From contig CAJQRS010000050.1 of assembly GCA_905612375.1 (NCBI GenBank), forward strand, positions 1-38,260: 38,260 nucleotides of DNA, read 5' to 3'. This DNA comes from an uncultured Candidatus Pelagibacter sp. GTDB taxonomy: Bacteria > Pseudomonadota > Alphaproteobacteria > Pelagibacterales > Pelagibacteraceae. Positions 1 to 8,630 of this stretch are shown one piece after another. The notes under the pieces are model-generated. The model searched no databases and was not told where the DNA came from. It was given only the letters and a program-made list of their open reading frames with translations. The position numbers and the translations under genes are program-made. Within the stretch, counting starts at the first letter, position 1, and each line of letters starts with the position of its first letter.

Positions 1-1
1 A

Positions 2-994
2 CGTGACCAACAACCTAAAGTTCAAGCAGAAAAAAAAGGTCAAGCTACTGAGGGTTTAAGAATTTCACAAAATGAAAAAATTGAGAATGAAAAGATAATT
101 GAAGAGACGGATAAAAAAATTAACTCTTTAAGACTTGAATTAAATGATGTTCAAGAAAAATCTATCCAAATAAGAGAAAGAAAAGCAAGTTCAGGTGCGA
201 CTGTCGAAGGATTAAAAAAACGTAAAGATGACTTGTTAGAGAGAGTTATTTCTGAACTTAAACTTGAAGAAAATGATATTCTTGAAAATTCTAATTTAAA
301 CGGTGTTGAGGAGCTACCAGACTCGGTTGATCAAGAAGATGCCTTAGATGAAAAGAAGAGAGAAAGAGAAAAGCTTGGTTCAGTTAATTTAAGAGCGGAT
401 GAAGAAACAAGTAAATATGAAATTGAAATTAAGAAAATGGAGCAAGATAGGGAAGATCTCGTATCTGCAATCATTAAATTAAAAGAAAGTATTAATGAAT
501 TAAATCAAAAAGGAAGAGAGAGACTTTTAGAAGCTTTTGAGAAGGTTAATAGAAAGTTCAATGAAGTTTACACAAAATTATTTAATGGAGGAAATGCAAA
601 ATTAGAATTAGTTGATTCTGATGATCCGCTTGAAGCTGGACTAGAAATGCTAGTAAGCCCTCCAGGTAAAAGACTTCAATCCATAACTTTACTATCTGGT
701 GGCGAACAAGCTTTGACCGCTTTATCACTTATCTTTGCTGTGTTCCTTACCAATCCATCGCCAATCTGTGTGCTGGATGAAGTTGATGCTCCACTAGATG
801 ATGCCAACGTAACAAGATTCTGCGGCCTACTAGATGACTTAACAAAAATAACTAATACTAAATTTATTATAGTAACTCACCATGCTCTAACGATGTCTAA
901 AATGAATAGACTTTATGGAGTAACTATGCCTGAAAAAGGTATTAGCCAGCTAGTAGCTGTTGATTTACAAAAAGCTGAGAGTATGGTTGCTTAA
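2..994 (+). CDS. smc: Chromosome segregation protein SMC, C-terminal part (cut by window edge)
   Basis: The reading frame is open from base 2, so the N-terminal ATPase half and most of the coiled coil lie outside the window; 330 residues remain. The visible part starts with a charged, Lys/Glu-rich coiled coil. It ends in the C-terminal half of the ABC head: signature LSGGEQALTAL, then Walker B with CVLDEVDAPLDD and a switch histidine in IVTHHALTM. SMC proteins are dimeric ATPases that organise and segregate chromosomes together with ScpA and ScpB. The stop is 7 bases before the preferred atpI start, so smc may be co-transcribed with the ATP synthase genes. Identity is firm because the signature and Walker B text are typical of alphaproteobacterial SMC rather than RecN or SbcC. 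Confidence 0.95.
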   Translation, partial: RDQQPKVQAEKKGQATEGLRISQNEKIENEKIIEETDKKINSLRLELNDVQEKSIQIRERKASSGATVEGLKKRKDDLLERVISELKLEENDILENSNLNGVEELPDSVDQEDALDEKKREREKLGSVNLRADEETSKYEIEIKKMEQDREDLVSAIIKLKESINELNQKGRERLLEAFEKVNRKFNEVYTKLFNGGNAKLELVDSDDPLEAGLEMLVSPPGKRLQSITLLSGGEQALTALSLIFAVFLTNPSPICVLDEVDAPLDDANVTRFCGLLDDLTKITNTKFIIVTHHALTMSKMNRLYGVTMPEKGISQLVAVDLQKAESMVA

Positions 995-1001
995 TAGACA
1001 A

Positions 1002-1277
1002 ATGCCAAAAGATTCGCTTAAAACTCGCCTAGAGATTGCAAAGTCTAAGATTGCTAAGAGAAATCTTTATAAAGATGAGGAACCACCCTCTTCTATTGGG
1101 ACTGCCTTTAAACTAAGCACAGAATTAGTGTCTGCGGTAGCAGTTGGGACAATTATAGGGTTTATTTTAGACACGACCTTTGGTACTAAGCCTTGGTTAA
1201 TATTAATATTTTTTTTTGTAGGTGTGGTTGCTGGTATTGTAAATGTATTCAGATCTGCAAAAAAAATGCAAGAATAG
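1002..1277 (+). CDS. atpI: ATP synthase assembly protein AtpI
   Basis: Small basic membrane protein of 91 residues, first gene of the F0 operon. The first third is hydrophilic (KTRLEIAKSKIAKR), followed by two hydrophobic helices, the first glycine-rich (VAVGTIIGFILD), and a basic tail. This is the layout of AtpI, which helps assemble the c-ring and is not part of the finished enzyme. I chose ATG 1002, just after the smc stop. A TTG at 960 in the same frame would add 14 residues but overlap smc by 35 bases. No clear Shine-Dalgarno is present for either start. The subunit a gene follows after 12 bases. Confidence 0.85.
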   Translation: MPKDSLKTRLEIAKSKIAKRNLYKDEEPPSSIGTAFKLSTELVSAVAVGTIIGFILDTTFGTKPWLILIFFFVGVVAGIVNVFRSAKKMQE

Positions 1278-1289
1278 ATTTAAAAAATT

Positions 1290-2024
1290 ATGGCAACAAA
1301 TCCAATGCACCAATTCGAGGTTTATAGAATTGGACCAGAAATAAAATTAGGCGCAATAGATATATCATTTACGAATGCAAGTTTGTTTATGGTCATTAGT
1401 TCTTTAGCAATACTATTAATTTTTAACCTTGGATCAAAAAAAAATTCATTACTACCTAGTAAAGTTCAACTTCTAGCAGAATTAAGTTACAGCTTTGTTT
1501 CAAAAATGATTAGTGATACCGCTGGATCTAAAGCAAAACCATATTTTGCATTCATCTTTTCTTTATTTATGTTTGTACTTTTTTGTAACATGTTTGGAAT
1601 GATTCCTTATGCATTTACAGTAACTAGTCATATCATTGTCACTTTTATCTTAGCTTCATTTATTTTTGTTGGAGTAACAATAATTGGTTTTATGAAGCAT
1701 GGCTTAGGTTATTTAAAATTATTTGTACCAAGCGGAGTGCCAGTAGTTCTTCTACCATTAATCGTTGTTATAGAGATTATTTCTTATTTAAGTAGACCTG
1801 TAAGTCTTTCTGTTCGTTTATTTGCTAACATGATGGCTGGTCATACTATGATGAAAGTTTTCGGTGGCTTTGTAATAAGCCTCGGGATAGTTGGTGGATG
1901 GCTTCCACTGAGTTTTTCGGTTGCACTAACTGGTTTGGAAATACTGGTTGCTTTTCTTCAAGCATATGTTTTTGCAATCTTAACCTGCATCTATTTAAAC
2001 GATGCATTAAATTTACACCATTAA
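1290..2024 (+). CDS. atpB: F0F1 ATP synthase subunit a
   Basis: Integral membrane stator subunit of 244 residues that forms the two proton half-channels against the c-ring. Five or six hydrophobic helices are visible. The essential arginine is R176 within the hallmark SVRLFANMMAGH, and the acidic residues of the preceding helix (VVIEIISYLSRPVSL) also fit the family. Length is normal. The ATG lacks an obvious ribosome-binding site. It lies in atpI-atpB-atpE-atpF'-atpF order, as in other alphaproteobacteria, where the F1 genes form a separate operon; none of the F1 genes is in this window. Confidence 0.97.
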   Translation: MATNPMHQFEVYRIGPEIKLGAIDISFTNASLFMVISSLAILLIFNLGSKKNSLLPSKVQLLAELSYSFVSKMISDTAGSKAKPYFAFIFSLFMFVLFCNMFGMIPYAFTVTSHIIVTFILASFIFVGVTIIGFMKHGLGYLKLFVPSGVPVVLLPLIVVIEIISYLSRPVSLSVRLFANMMAGHTMMKVFGGFVISLGIVGGWLPLSFSVALTGLEILVAFLQAYVFAILTCIYLNDALNLHH

Positions 2025-2043
2025 CTAACATAAGGAGGATATA

Positions 2044-2271
2044 ATGGAATTAGAAGCAGCAAAAATGATCGGAGCAGGACTAGCAGCAATAGCTCTAGCC
2101 GGTGCCGGTATTGGAATTGGAATTATCTTTGGTAATTACCTTTCTGCCGCGATGAGAAACCCATCCGCAGCACAAAAACAATTTCCTAATCTTTTATTAG
2201 GATTTGCTTTAGCTGAGGCTACTGGTCTATTTGGATTAGTGGTTGCGTTAATTATTTTATTTGCATTTTAA
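2044..2271 (+). CDS. atpE: F0F1 ATP synthase subunit c
   Basis: Proteolipid of 75 residues forming the rotor ring. It has two helices: a glycine-rich first one (GAGIGIG), a polar loop with R38-N39-P40, and a second helix carrying the proton-binding glutamate E58 in ALAEATGLFGL. The sequence around E58 has the proton-type pattern of alphaproteobacteria and mitochondria rather than the sodium-type pattern. It has one of the strongest Shine-Dalgarno sequences in the window (AAGGAGG at about 2031-2038), fitting the need for many copies of c per complex. It sits between subunit a and b', with gaps of 19 and 5 bases. Confidence 0.98.
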   Translation: MELEAAKMIGAGLAAIALAGAGIGIGIIFGNYLSAAMRNPSAAQKQFPNLLLGFALAEATGLFGLVVALIILFAF

Positions 2272-2276
2272 ATTTA

Positions 2277-2867
2277 ATGATTAAAAAAATATTTTTTCAG
2301 TCGATATTTTTAAGCTTCCTATTTTCTATGGAAGCTTTTGCAGCTGAAAGTGGAGGTATGCCTCAATTAAATCCTGAGTTTTGGATTTCTCAAATTTTCT
2401 GGCTAACCATAACTTTTGGAATATTATATGTTGTTCTTTCTAAACTTATACTTCCAAAAATTAGTGCAAACCTTGAGATAAGAAAATTACAGATCGTAGA
2501 GAATATTGAGGCGGCGGAAAAACAAAGAGAGCAAAGTGAACTAAATATAGCAGAATATGAAAAAATAGTTCAAAACAGTAAAGACGAAGCCAAAAGTTAC
2601 TTCAAACAAGCTAGAGAAAAACTATTAAAAGGTATTAATCTAAAAAAAGATGCCTTAGATAAAGAACTGAATGAAGAAATTCAAAAAGCTGAGTCTGAAA
2701 TACAAGAGCTTAAAGATAAGGCTCCAGAAAAAATTAATAAGATAGCTGTAGAAACATCTGCAGATTTGCTACATCAGTTAATAGGTGCAGAAGTTAATAA
2801 TAGTAGCATCTCAGCAATTGTTGATGATCTATCAAGAAGAAAGATGGGTGAATATTATGGCAATTGA
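2277..2867 (+). CDS. atpF': F0F1 ATP synthase subunit b'
   Basis: First of two b-type stator subunits (196 residues). A signal-like hydrophobic N-terminus ends at AFAAES (about residues 20-25). Next come the b' motif LNPEFWISQIFWL and the membrane helix (about 33-55), then a long charged coiled coil forming the peripheral stalk. Photosynthetic bacteria and alphaproteobacteria carry b and b' as a heterodimer, and this gene is in the expected place before b. Its 3' end overlaps the atpF start by 11 bases, which suggests translational coupling and equal production of b' and b. Confidence 0.93.
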   Translation: MIKKIFFQSIFLSFLFSMEAFAAESGGMPQLNPEFWISQIFWLTITFGILYVVLSKLILPKISANLEIRKLQIVENIEAAEKQREQSELNIAEYEKIVQNSKDEAKSYFKQAREKLLKGINLKKDALDKELNEEIQKAESEIQELKDKAPEKINKIAVETSADLLHQLIGAEVNNSSISAIVDDLSRRKMGEYYGN

Positions 2868-3354
2868 TGCAACTTTTTGGGTAGCAATATCCTTTATAAT
2901 TTTTATTGGAGGATTAATTTATCTAAAAATACCTCAAAAAATTAATGAAGTTTTAAACAAACTTATTTTAGATATTAAAAATGAAATTGATGAAAGTGAA
3001 AAATTAAGATCTGAAGCAAAAATTCTATTAGATAATGCACAAAGTAAATTAGATACGGCTCAAACAGTTAGTAATGAAATTTTAGAGCAAGCAAAGAAAG
3101 ATAGTGACCATTTGGTTATAGAGATGAATGATAAATTTCACAAATCTTCTGAAATTAAAAAAAATTTAGCTGAAAACAAAATCACACAAATGAAGGATGC
3201 GGCACTTAAGGAGATAAAAGATGTATCAATAAGGATTGCTGTCGAATCTGTTAAAAAAATTATAAGTACATCTGTTGATAAATCAAAACTTGACAGTTTG
3301 TTTGATAAAAACCTAGAAGAAACAAAAGTTGCTTTAAAGAAAATCAACTCATAA
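2857..3354 (+). CDS. atpF: F0F1 ATP synthase subunit b
   Basis: Second b-type subunit (165 residues): N-terminal membrane helix (TFWVAISFIIFIGGLIYL), then an amphipathic stalk helix rich in Lys, Glu and Asp. I chose ATG 2857, whose product begins MAIDATFWVAI, the usual start for alphaproteobacterial b. An in-frame upstream ATG at 2785 would add 24 residues encoded wholly within the b' gene and was rejected. This is the last gene of the F0 run. Only 39 AT-rich bases without a terminator hairpin separate it from crtI, so read-through into the carotenoid genes is possible. Confidence 0.93.
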   Translation: MAIDATFWVAISFIIFIGGLIYLKIPQKINEVLNKLILDIKNEIDESEKLRSEAKILLDNAQSKLDTAQTVSNEILEQAKKDSDHLVIEMNDKFHKSSEIKKNLAENKITQMKDAALKEIKDVSIRIAVESVKKIISTSVDKSKLDSLFDKNLEETKVALKKINS

Positions 3355-3393
3355 TTCCCTTACAATTTTTAAAAAAAACTATAAATTAACCAA

Positions 3394-4851
3394 ATGAAAT
3401 CTATAGTCATTGGTTCTGGTTTTGGTGGGATAGCTGCTGCCCTTAGATTAAAAGCCAAAAATCATAGTGTTACATTAATTGAAAAACACCCTGATCTTGG
3501 GGGTAGAGCTAGAGTGTTCAAAAAGAATGGCTTTACATTTGATGCTGGACCTACTGTGATTACAGCACCTTATTTAATTGAAGAGCTATTTGAACTTTTT
3601 AATAAAAAAGCAGAGGATTATATAAAACTTACACCTCTTAATATTTGGTATCGATTTATTTTTGAAGATGGGAATAAGTTTGACTATTCTGGTAACGAAG
3701 AAAAAATGAAAAAACAGATTAGAGAAATAAATGAAGATGATGTTAAAGGATATGAAGAGCTTGTAAAATTTACTAAAAAAATATTTGATAAAGGATTTAC
3801 AGAACTTGCAGATGTACCCTTTGATAAACCTTTAGTTATGATGAAACAATTACCTGCTCTATTAAAGCTTAAAAGTTATAAATCAGTATATTCGCTAGTG
3901 TCTTCCTACATTAAAAATGAAAAATTAAGGCGTATGTTAAGTATGCATCCACTTTTAGTTGGAGGGAACCCTTTTACAACAACATCAATTTATGGATTGA
4001 TACTATATCTAGAAAAAAAATGGGGCATTCATTACTCAATGGGTGGTACTGGAAATATAATCAAAGGCTTAGAAACGCTAATGACCGAAGAAGGAATAGA
4101 GATAATTAAAGGTCAAGAGGTCACAAAAATTATTTCATTAAATAATAAAATTGAAGGAGTAAAATTAAATAATCAAAAAGAAATAAATGCAAATAATGTA
4201 ATATGTAACGCTGATCCACCAGCAGTCTATGAAAAGCTTCTCAATCAAACTAAAACTAATTCTTTATTTGAATGGAAACAAAAAAGAATGGAATATTCTA
4301 TGGGGTTATTTGTGTATTATTTTGGTACTAAAAAAACGTACCCTGATGTTGAGCACCATACAATTAAGTTTGGGGACAAATATAAAGAACATCTAAATGA
4401 TATATTTGATAAAAAAAAATTAAATAATGATATAAGTTATTATCTACATAGACCTTCTGCTACTGATAAATCTATGGCACCAGAAGGAAATGACTGTTTC
4501 TACGTACTAGTTCCAGTCCCAAACAATCAATCTAAATTAGATTGGACAATTGAAGGTGAAAAGATGAAAAACCTAGTAATAGATAAAATGGAAAAGGCAC
4601 TCTTACCTAATCTTAGAGAAAACATAATTGAGGACTTCTACTTGACACCTGATTATTTTGAAAAAGAGTTAAATACTAAATTTGGATCTGGGTTTTCTAT
4701 ACAGCCCAAGTTTACTCAGTCAGCTTATTTTAGATTTCACAATAAATCAGAAATTTGTGAAGGATTATACTTTGTTGGCGCTGGAACACATCCTGGTGCA
4801 GGCGTACCCGGCGTACTATCCTCAGCAAAAGTTTTAGATAAGATTATTTAA
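3394..4851 (+). CDS. crtI: Phytoene desaturase (CrtI type)
   Basis: FAD-dependent desaturase that converts phytoene to lycopene at the membrane. The 485-residue product opens with the dinucleotide-binding motif VIGSGFGGIAAALRLK, then the family stretch DLGGRARVFKKNGFTFDAGP. It ends with the bacterial CrtI flavin signature (FVGAGTHPGAGVPGVLSSA, about residues 465-483). Length is typical. It is the first gene of a gene-tight run; its stop overlaps the crtB start as TAATG. With crtB, crtY and blh downstream, the evident pathway end point is retinal, not a photosynthetic carotenoid. A GGPP synthase (crtE) is not in the window. Confidence 0.96.
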   Translation: MKSIVIGSGFGGIAAALRLKAKNHSVTLIEKHPDLGGRARVFKKNGFTFDAGPTVITAPYLIEELFELFNKKAEDYIKLTPLNIWYRFIFEDGNKFDYSGNEEKMKKQIREINEDDVKGYEELVKFTKKIFDKGFTELADVPFDKPLVMMKQLPALLKLKSYKSVYSLVSSYIKNEKLRRMLSMHPLLVGGNPFTTTSIYGLILYLEKKWGIHYSMGGTGNIIKGLETLMTEEGIEIIKGQEVTKIISLNNKIEGVKLNNQKEINANNVICNADPPAVYEKLLNQTKTNSLFEWKQKRMEYSMGLFVYYFGTKKTYPDVEHHTIKFGDKYKEHLNDIFDKKKLNNDISYYLHRPSATDKSMAPEGNDCFYVLVPVPNNQSKLDWTIEGEKMKNLVIDKMEKALLPNLRENIIEDFYLTPDYFEKELNTKFGSGFSIQPKFTQSAYFRFHNKSEICEGLYFVGAGTHPGAGVPGVLSSAKVLDKII

Positions 4852-5702
4852 TGTCTGATAAAAACTATCTGTCTATTTATGCAAAGTCTTTTAACTGGGC
4901 TGGTTTTTTCTTGCCAAAAAAAACATATCAAAAATGCTCCTCATTATATGATTTCTGTAGAACAGTTGATGATATTGCAGATGATCAAAATGAATTGGGT
5001 ATTAAAAAAAAAAATTTATTTATTTTTAAGAATGATTTTATTAATAAAAATTTTAATAATTTAATAATTAAGAACATGTGGGATCTTATGATTGATCATG
5101 AGATTGCTATAAAAATTATTGAAGATTTATTTGATGGTGTTGAATCAGATTTAAATAAAAAAGTTCAATTAAATAATAAAAAAGATTTGTTAATTTATTC
5201 TTACAGAGTTGCTGGTACAGTAGGTCTGATGATGGCAAAAATTTTAAATGTTAAAGGTGACAATTCAATGAAAGCTGCCATAGATTTAGGTATTGCAATG
5301 CAACTAACAAATATATCTAGAGATGTTGTAGAGGACTCAAAGATTAATAGATTTTATATTAAGAATGATTTTAAGACAATAAGTGACACCTTGGCTTTAG
5401 CTGATTTGTTTTATAAAAGCTCTTTTATAGCAATTAAGGAAATACCCTTTAAGTTTAGATTTGCAATACTTGTAGCAAGAAGAGTTTACAAGAAAATAGG
5501 TGATAAAATTTTAAGAACAAAGAATATAGAGAATTATAATAAAGCAGGTAAGATTTATGTAAATAATATTACAAAAATCTATCAGACCATTTTTTCTATA
5601 TTTGACTTAGTAACACTTTTTGTAACAAAACAAAAAAGTGGTTACATGAATAATGAACACTTTTTAATTAGTGAGGAAATAGATTTAAATGAAAGAATTT
5701 GA
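4851..5702 (+). CDS. crtB: Phytoene synthase
   Basis: Condenses two geranylgeranyl diphosphates to phytoene, the first committed carotenoid step. The 283-residue protein has both aspartate-rich motifs of the squalene/phytoene synthase family: DFCRTVDDIADD (D40, D41, D44, D45) and NISRDVVED (residues 154-162), followed by the conserved INRFYI. The alternative, squalene synthase, is less likely because crtI and crtY flank it. Start ATG 4851 shares a base with the crtI stop, and its 3' end overlaps crtY by 14 bases. Codon use is extremely A/T rich. Confidence 0.95.
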   Translation: MSDKNYLSIYAKSFNWAGFFLPKKTYQKCSSLYDFCRTVDDIADDQNELGIKKKNLFIFKNDFINKNFNNLIIKNMWDLMIDHEIAIKIIEDLFDGVESDLNKKVQLNNKKDLLIYSYRVAGTVGLMMAKILNVKGDNSMKAAIDLGIAMQLTNISRDVVEDSKINRFYIKNDFKTISDTLALADLFYKSSFIAIKEIPFKFRFAILVARRVYKKIGDKILRTKNIENYNKAGKIYVNNITKIYQTIFSIFDLVTLFVTKQKSGYMNNEHFLISEEIDLNERI

Positions 5703-6759
5703 TTATATAATTATTGGTGGTGGTTGTGCTGGGTTATCTTTAGCATACGAATTAGAAACTCATAATAAACTCAAAAATAAAACATTAGCAATTATTGAGC
5801 CTAGATTAGAGTACAAAAGAGATAAGACTTGGTCTTTCTGGAAAACAACAAGTCATAATTTTGAAGATTGTGTTAAGAAAAGTTGGGATAATTTTTCTAT
5901 AAATATACCCAATAGAACTAAATTTTTAGAATGTAATAAGCTACCTTATCAATCAATTGATAGTGGACTATTCTATAAAAAAATAAACTCCATACTGAAA
6001 CAAAATCCGAATATTAAATTTTATAAAAATATTAATGAATTAAACTTAAATAACTCACTTGTTTTCAATAGTGTACCTTCAATAGAATCTAATGAAAATC
6101 AGCTTTGGCAACACTTTAAGGGTATTGAGATCGAGACTACTAAAGATGTTTTTGATGAAAAGATCATGAATTTAATGGACTTTGATTGCCCACAATATGA
6201 AAGTGTTCATTTCTTTTACACACTGCCTTTTAGTAAAAATAAGGCTATGGTTGAAACTACGTGGTTATCTAAAATGAATAATAATCTGGAAATGGATTAT
6301 GATCGGCAATTAAAAAATTACATTGAAAATCATCTAAATATTAAAAATTACAAAATTAATTATAAAGAAAATGGCGCTATACCACTTTTTTATCCATCAA
6401 ATATTAATGGAAAAAAAAAAATAAATATAGGTACCGCGGGACATATGACTAGATTAAGTACTGGGTACACTTTTTTGAATATTCAAGAACACAGCAGATT
6501 CATAAGAGAAAATATTGATAATATTGATAAAATAAGAAGATATGAAATTAAAAAAAAATATCAATTTCTAGATAAGATATTTTTAAGAGTTTTAAATAAT
6601 CATGCCAACCAAATGCCAAATATATTTTTCAAAATGTTTGATAACTCTCCTGAAACTGTAATTAAATTTCTATCTAATAAGAGTAATATTTTTCAAGATT
6701 TATTAATAATTCTTAAAACAGCTAAAAAATGGTTATTTATTAAAGCCCTTTTAAAATAA
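5689..6759 (+). CDS. crtY: Lycopene beta-cyclase (CrtY type)
   Basis: Forms the beta-ionone rings of beta-carotene from lycopene. The 356-residue product has the N-terminal nucleotide-binding motif YIIIGGGCAGLSLAYEL (from residue 6) and the CrtY hallmark RDKTWSFW (residues 44-51). A conserved C-terminal region reads GTAGHMTRLSTGYTF. It is slightly shorter than typical proteobacterial CrtY (about 380-390). The coding sequence contains an 11-A run near 6411-6421. It is coupled to crtB by a 14-base overlap, and blh starts 1 base after its stop. Confidence 0.94.
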   Translation: MKEFDYIIIGGGCAGLSLAYELETHNKLKNKTLAIIEPRLEYKRDKTWSFWKTTSHNFEDCVKKSWDNFSINIPNRTKFLECNKLPYQSIDSGLFYKKINSILKQNPNIKFYKNINELNLNNSLVFNSVPSIESNENQLWQHFKGIEIETTKDVFDEKIMNLMDFDCPQYESVHFFYTLPFSKNKAMVETTWLSKMNNNLEMDYDRQLKNYIENHLNIKNYKINYKENGAIPLFYPSNINGKKKINIGTAGHMTRLSTGYTFLNIQEHSRFIRENIDNIDKIRRYEIKKKYQFLDKIFLRVLNNHANQMPNIFFKMFDNSPETVIKFLSNKSNIFQDLLIILKTAKKWLFIKALLK

Positions 6760-6760
6760 A

Positions 6761-7696
6761 ATGCATAGTCTGATAAATAAAATTAATTTCTATCATTCAA
6801 TAATTTTTTTTCTTTTTTCATGCTTCATTGCTTTGGCTGTTAATCAATTCGAAAACTTAATTATCTCTCCAGTAGTATGTTTATTTCTTATTCTTACAAT
6901 TGGAATTTCACATGGTGCGCTAGACAATCAAAAAGGTAAAAAAATTAGCCAATTATATAATGTAAAAAAATCTTATTTTTTTTATTTAATATATTCTCTT
7001 ATTGGAATTAGTATCATCATATTTTGGTTATTTTTTCCAACTGTGTCTCTTATTTTGTTTTTAATAATTGCCTCATATCACTTTGGGAAAGAAGATACGG
7101 AATTTTTGATAAATAATAAAAATGTATCAAATCTAATTCTTTATTTCTTTAAAGGATCTCTAATAATAATTGCACCATTAATGTTTCATTTCATTGAAAC
7201 AATTAATATTTTTAAATTACTTTTAATAGAAAATGAAAAATTTTATTTATTCTTAAACTTTATTGAAGATAACAACATATTACTTTTTGCTTTATCTATT
7301 TCTTTACTTTCTAGTATTTATTATTTTTTGAAAGATTTTAAAATTATAAATATTTTGATATTTTCAGATTTTTTTTCTATTATTGTTCTAAATTATTTTC
7401 TAACTCCACTAATTGCCTTTACAATATACTTTTGCTTCCTACATTCATTCCGACATTCAATTTCGTTGATAACAGAGCTTAATGAAAAAAGTTTGAAAAT
7501 TGGTACTATAACATTTATTAAAAAAGCTATGCCTCTTACGGTTTTAACTGCAATTTTATATGTTGTAAGCTTATATTTCCTTTCTAATTTCTATCAATTA
7601 AATGATGCAATATTAAAAGTGATATTTATTGGTTTGGCGTCTTTAACCTTTCCTCATATATTGCTTGAGTATCTTTTAGAAAAAAATGAAAAATAA
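6761..7696 (+). CDS. blh: Beta-carotene 15,15'-dioxygenase, Brp/Blh family
   Basis: Membrane enzyme that cleaves beta-carotene into two retinals, the chromophore of microbial rhodopsins. The 311-residue product is almost entirely hydrophobic helices. It keeps the four family histidines expected to bind iron: H51 in SHGALDNQ, H107 in YHFGKED, and H228 and H232 in FLHSFRHS. The position directly after crtI-crtB-crtY supports the call. The proteorhodopsin that would use the retinal is not encoded in this window. The 3' end overlaps ispH by 11 bases. Confidence 0.93.
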   Translation: MHSLINKINFYHSIIFFLFSCFIALAVNQFENLIISPVVCLFLILTIGISHGALDNQKGKKISQLYNVKKSYFFYLIYSLIGISIIIFWLFFPTVSLILFLIIASYHFGKEDTEFLINNKNVSNLILYFFKGSLIIIAPLMFHFIETINIFKLLLIENEKFYLFLNFIEDNNILLFALSISLLSSIYYFLKDFKIINILIFSDFFSIIVLNYFLTPLIAFTIYFCFLHSFRHSISLITELNEKSLKIGTITFIKKAMPLTVLTAILYVVSLYFLSNFYQLNDAILKVIFIGLASLTFPHILLEYLLEKNEK

Positions 7697-8630
7697 AGAA
7701 ATTAAAGTATTGTTATCTGCTCCAAGAGGTTTTTGTGCTGGGGTAGAAAGAGCAATAGAAATAGTTAAAAAAAGTATTAAAAAATATGGTGCACCAGTTT
7801 ATGTGCGACATGAAATAGTACACAATAAACATGTAGTGGATAGTCTTAAAGCAATAGGTGCAATTTTTGTTGAAGAGTTAGAGGAGGTTAAAGATAAAAC
7901 AAGACCAGTAATTTTTTCTGCACACGGTGTACCAAAATCAGTACCTCTAGAAGCTGATGGCTATAATATGGAATATGTAGATGCTACCTGTCCTCTTGTC
8001 TCAAAAGTTCATAGAGAAGCAGAGAACCTTCACAAAGCTGGCTATCATATTATTCTTATAGGACATAACAACCATCCAGAGGTTATTGGTACTATGGGAC
8101 AATTACCAGAAGATACGATTGATTTAATTCAAGATGAGCATGATGTTGAATTATACGAATTAGAGAATAATAAAAAAATTGCATATGTTACTCAAACGAC
8201 TCTGTCTGTTGATGACACTAAAAATATAATAAAAGCTCTTAAAAAAAAGTTTCCACAGATTAAAGAACCATTTAAAGAGGATATTTGCTATGCAACTACC
8301 AATCGTCAATCAGCTGTTAAAAATATTGCCAAACAATGTGATATGTTTTTTGTTTTAGGAAGTAGAAATTCCTCTAATTCAGTTCGTTTAGTTGAGGTGG
8401 CAGAACAAGCTGGCTGCCAACATGCTGAACTAATTCATTCAGAGAGTATAATTCCTTTTGAAAAAATACAAAATTGTAAAACAGTTGGTGTTTCTTCTGG
8501 CGCATCTGCACCTGAAGTTTTAGTTGAAAACTTTATTAAAAAATTGAAAAAAAATTTTAAAATAAAAATTGAGGAAGTTGAAATTATCAAAGAAAATATT
8601 GTTTTTAAAGTTCCTGCAAAATTAAATTAG
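7686..8630 (+). CDS. ispH: 4-hydroxy-3-methylbut-2-enyl diphosphate reductase
   Basis: Last enzyme of the MEP isoprenoid pathway; reduces HMBPP to IPP and DMAPP with an iron-sulfur cluster. The 314-residue protein has the three cluster cysteines C17 (APRGFCAGVERA), C102 (DATCPLVSKVH) and C201 (EDICYATTNRQ), plus the HGVPK and HNNHPE motifs with the substrate-binding histidines. It overlaps blh by 11 bases and abuts thrB with no gap. Being coupled to carotenoid genes makes metabolic sense because it supplies their precursor. The ispH-thrB-rnhA order itself is, to my knowledge, old alphaproteobacterial synteny. Confidence 0.97.
   Translation: MKNKEIKVLLSAPRGFCAGVERAIEIVKKSIKKYGAPVYVRHEIVHNKHVVDSLKAIGAIFVEELEEVKDKTRPVIFSAHGVPKSVPLEADGYNMEYVDATCPLVSKVHREAENLHKAGYHIILIGHNNHPEVIGTMGQLPEDTIDLIQDEHDVELYELENNKKIAYVTQTTLSVDDTKNIIKALKKKFPQIKEPFKEDICYATTNRQSAVKNIAKQCDMFFVLGSRNSSNSVRLVEVAEQAGCQHAELIHSESIIPFEKIQNCKTVGVSSGASAPEVLVENFIKKLKKNFKIKIEEVEIIKENIVFKVPAKLN

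Noticed and set aside
960-1001. N-terminal extension of atpI from TTG 960
   Set aside because: It would overlap smc by 35 bases and add residues unlike AtpI; ATG 1002 just after the smc stop fits better.
2785-2856. Longer atpF start at ATG 2785
   Set aside because: The extra 24 residues are encoded inside the b' gene out of frame; the family start is MAIDATFW at 2857.
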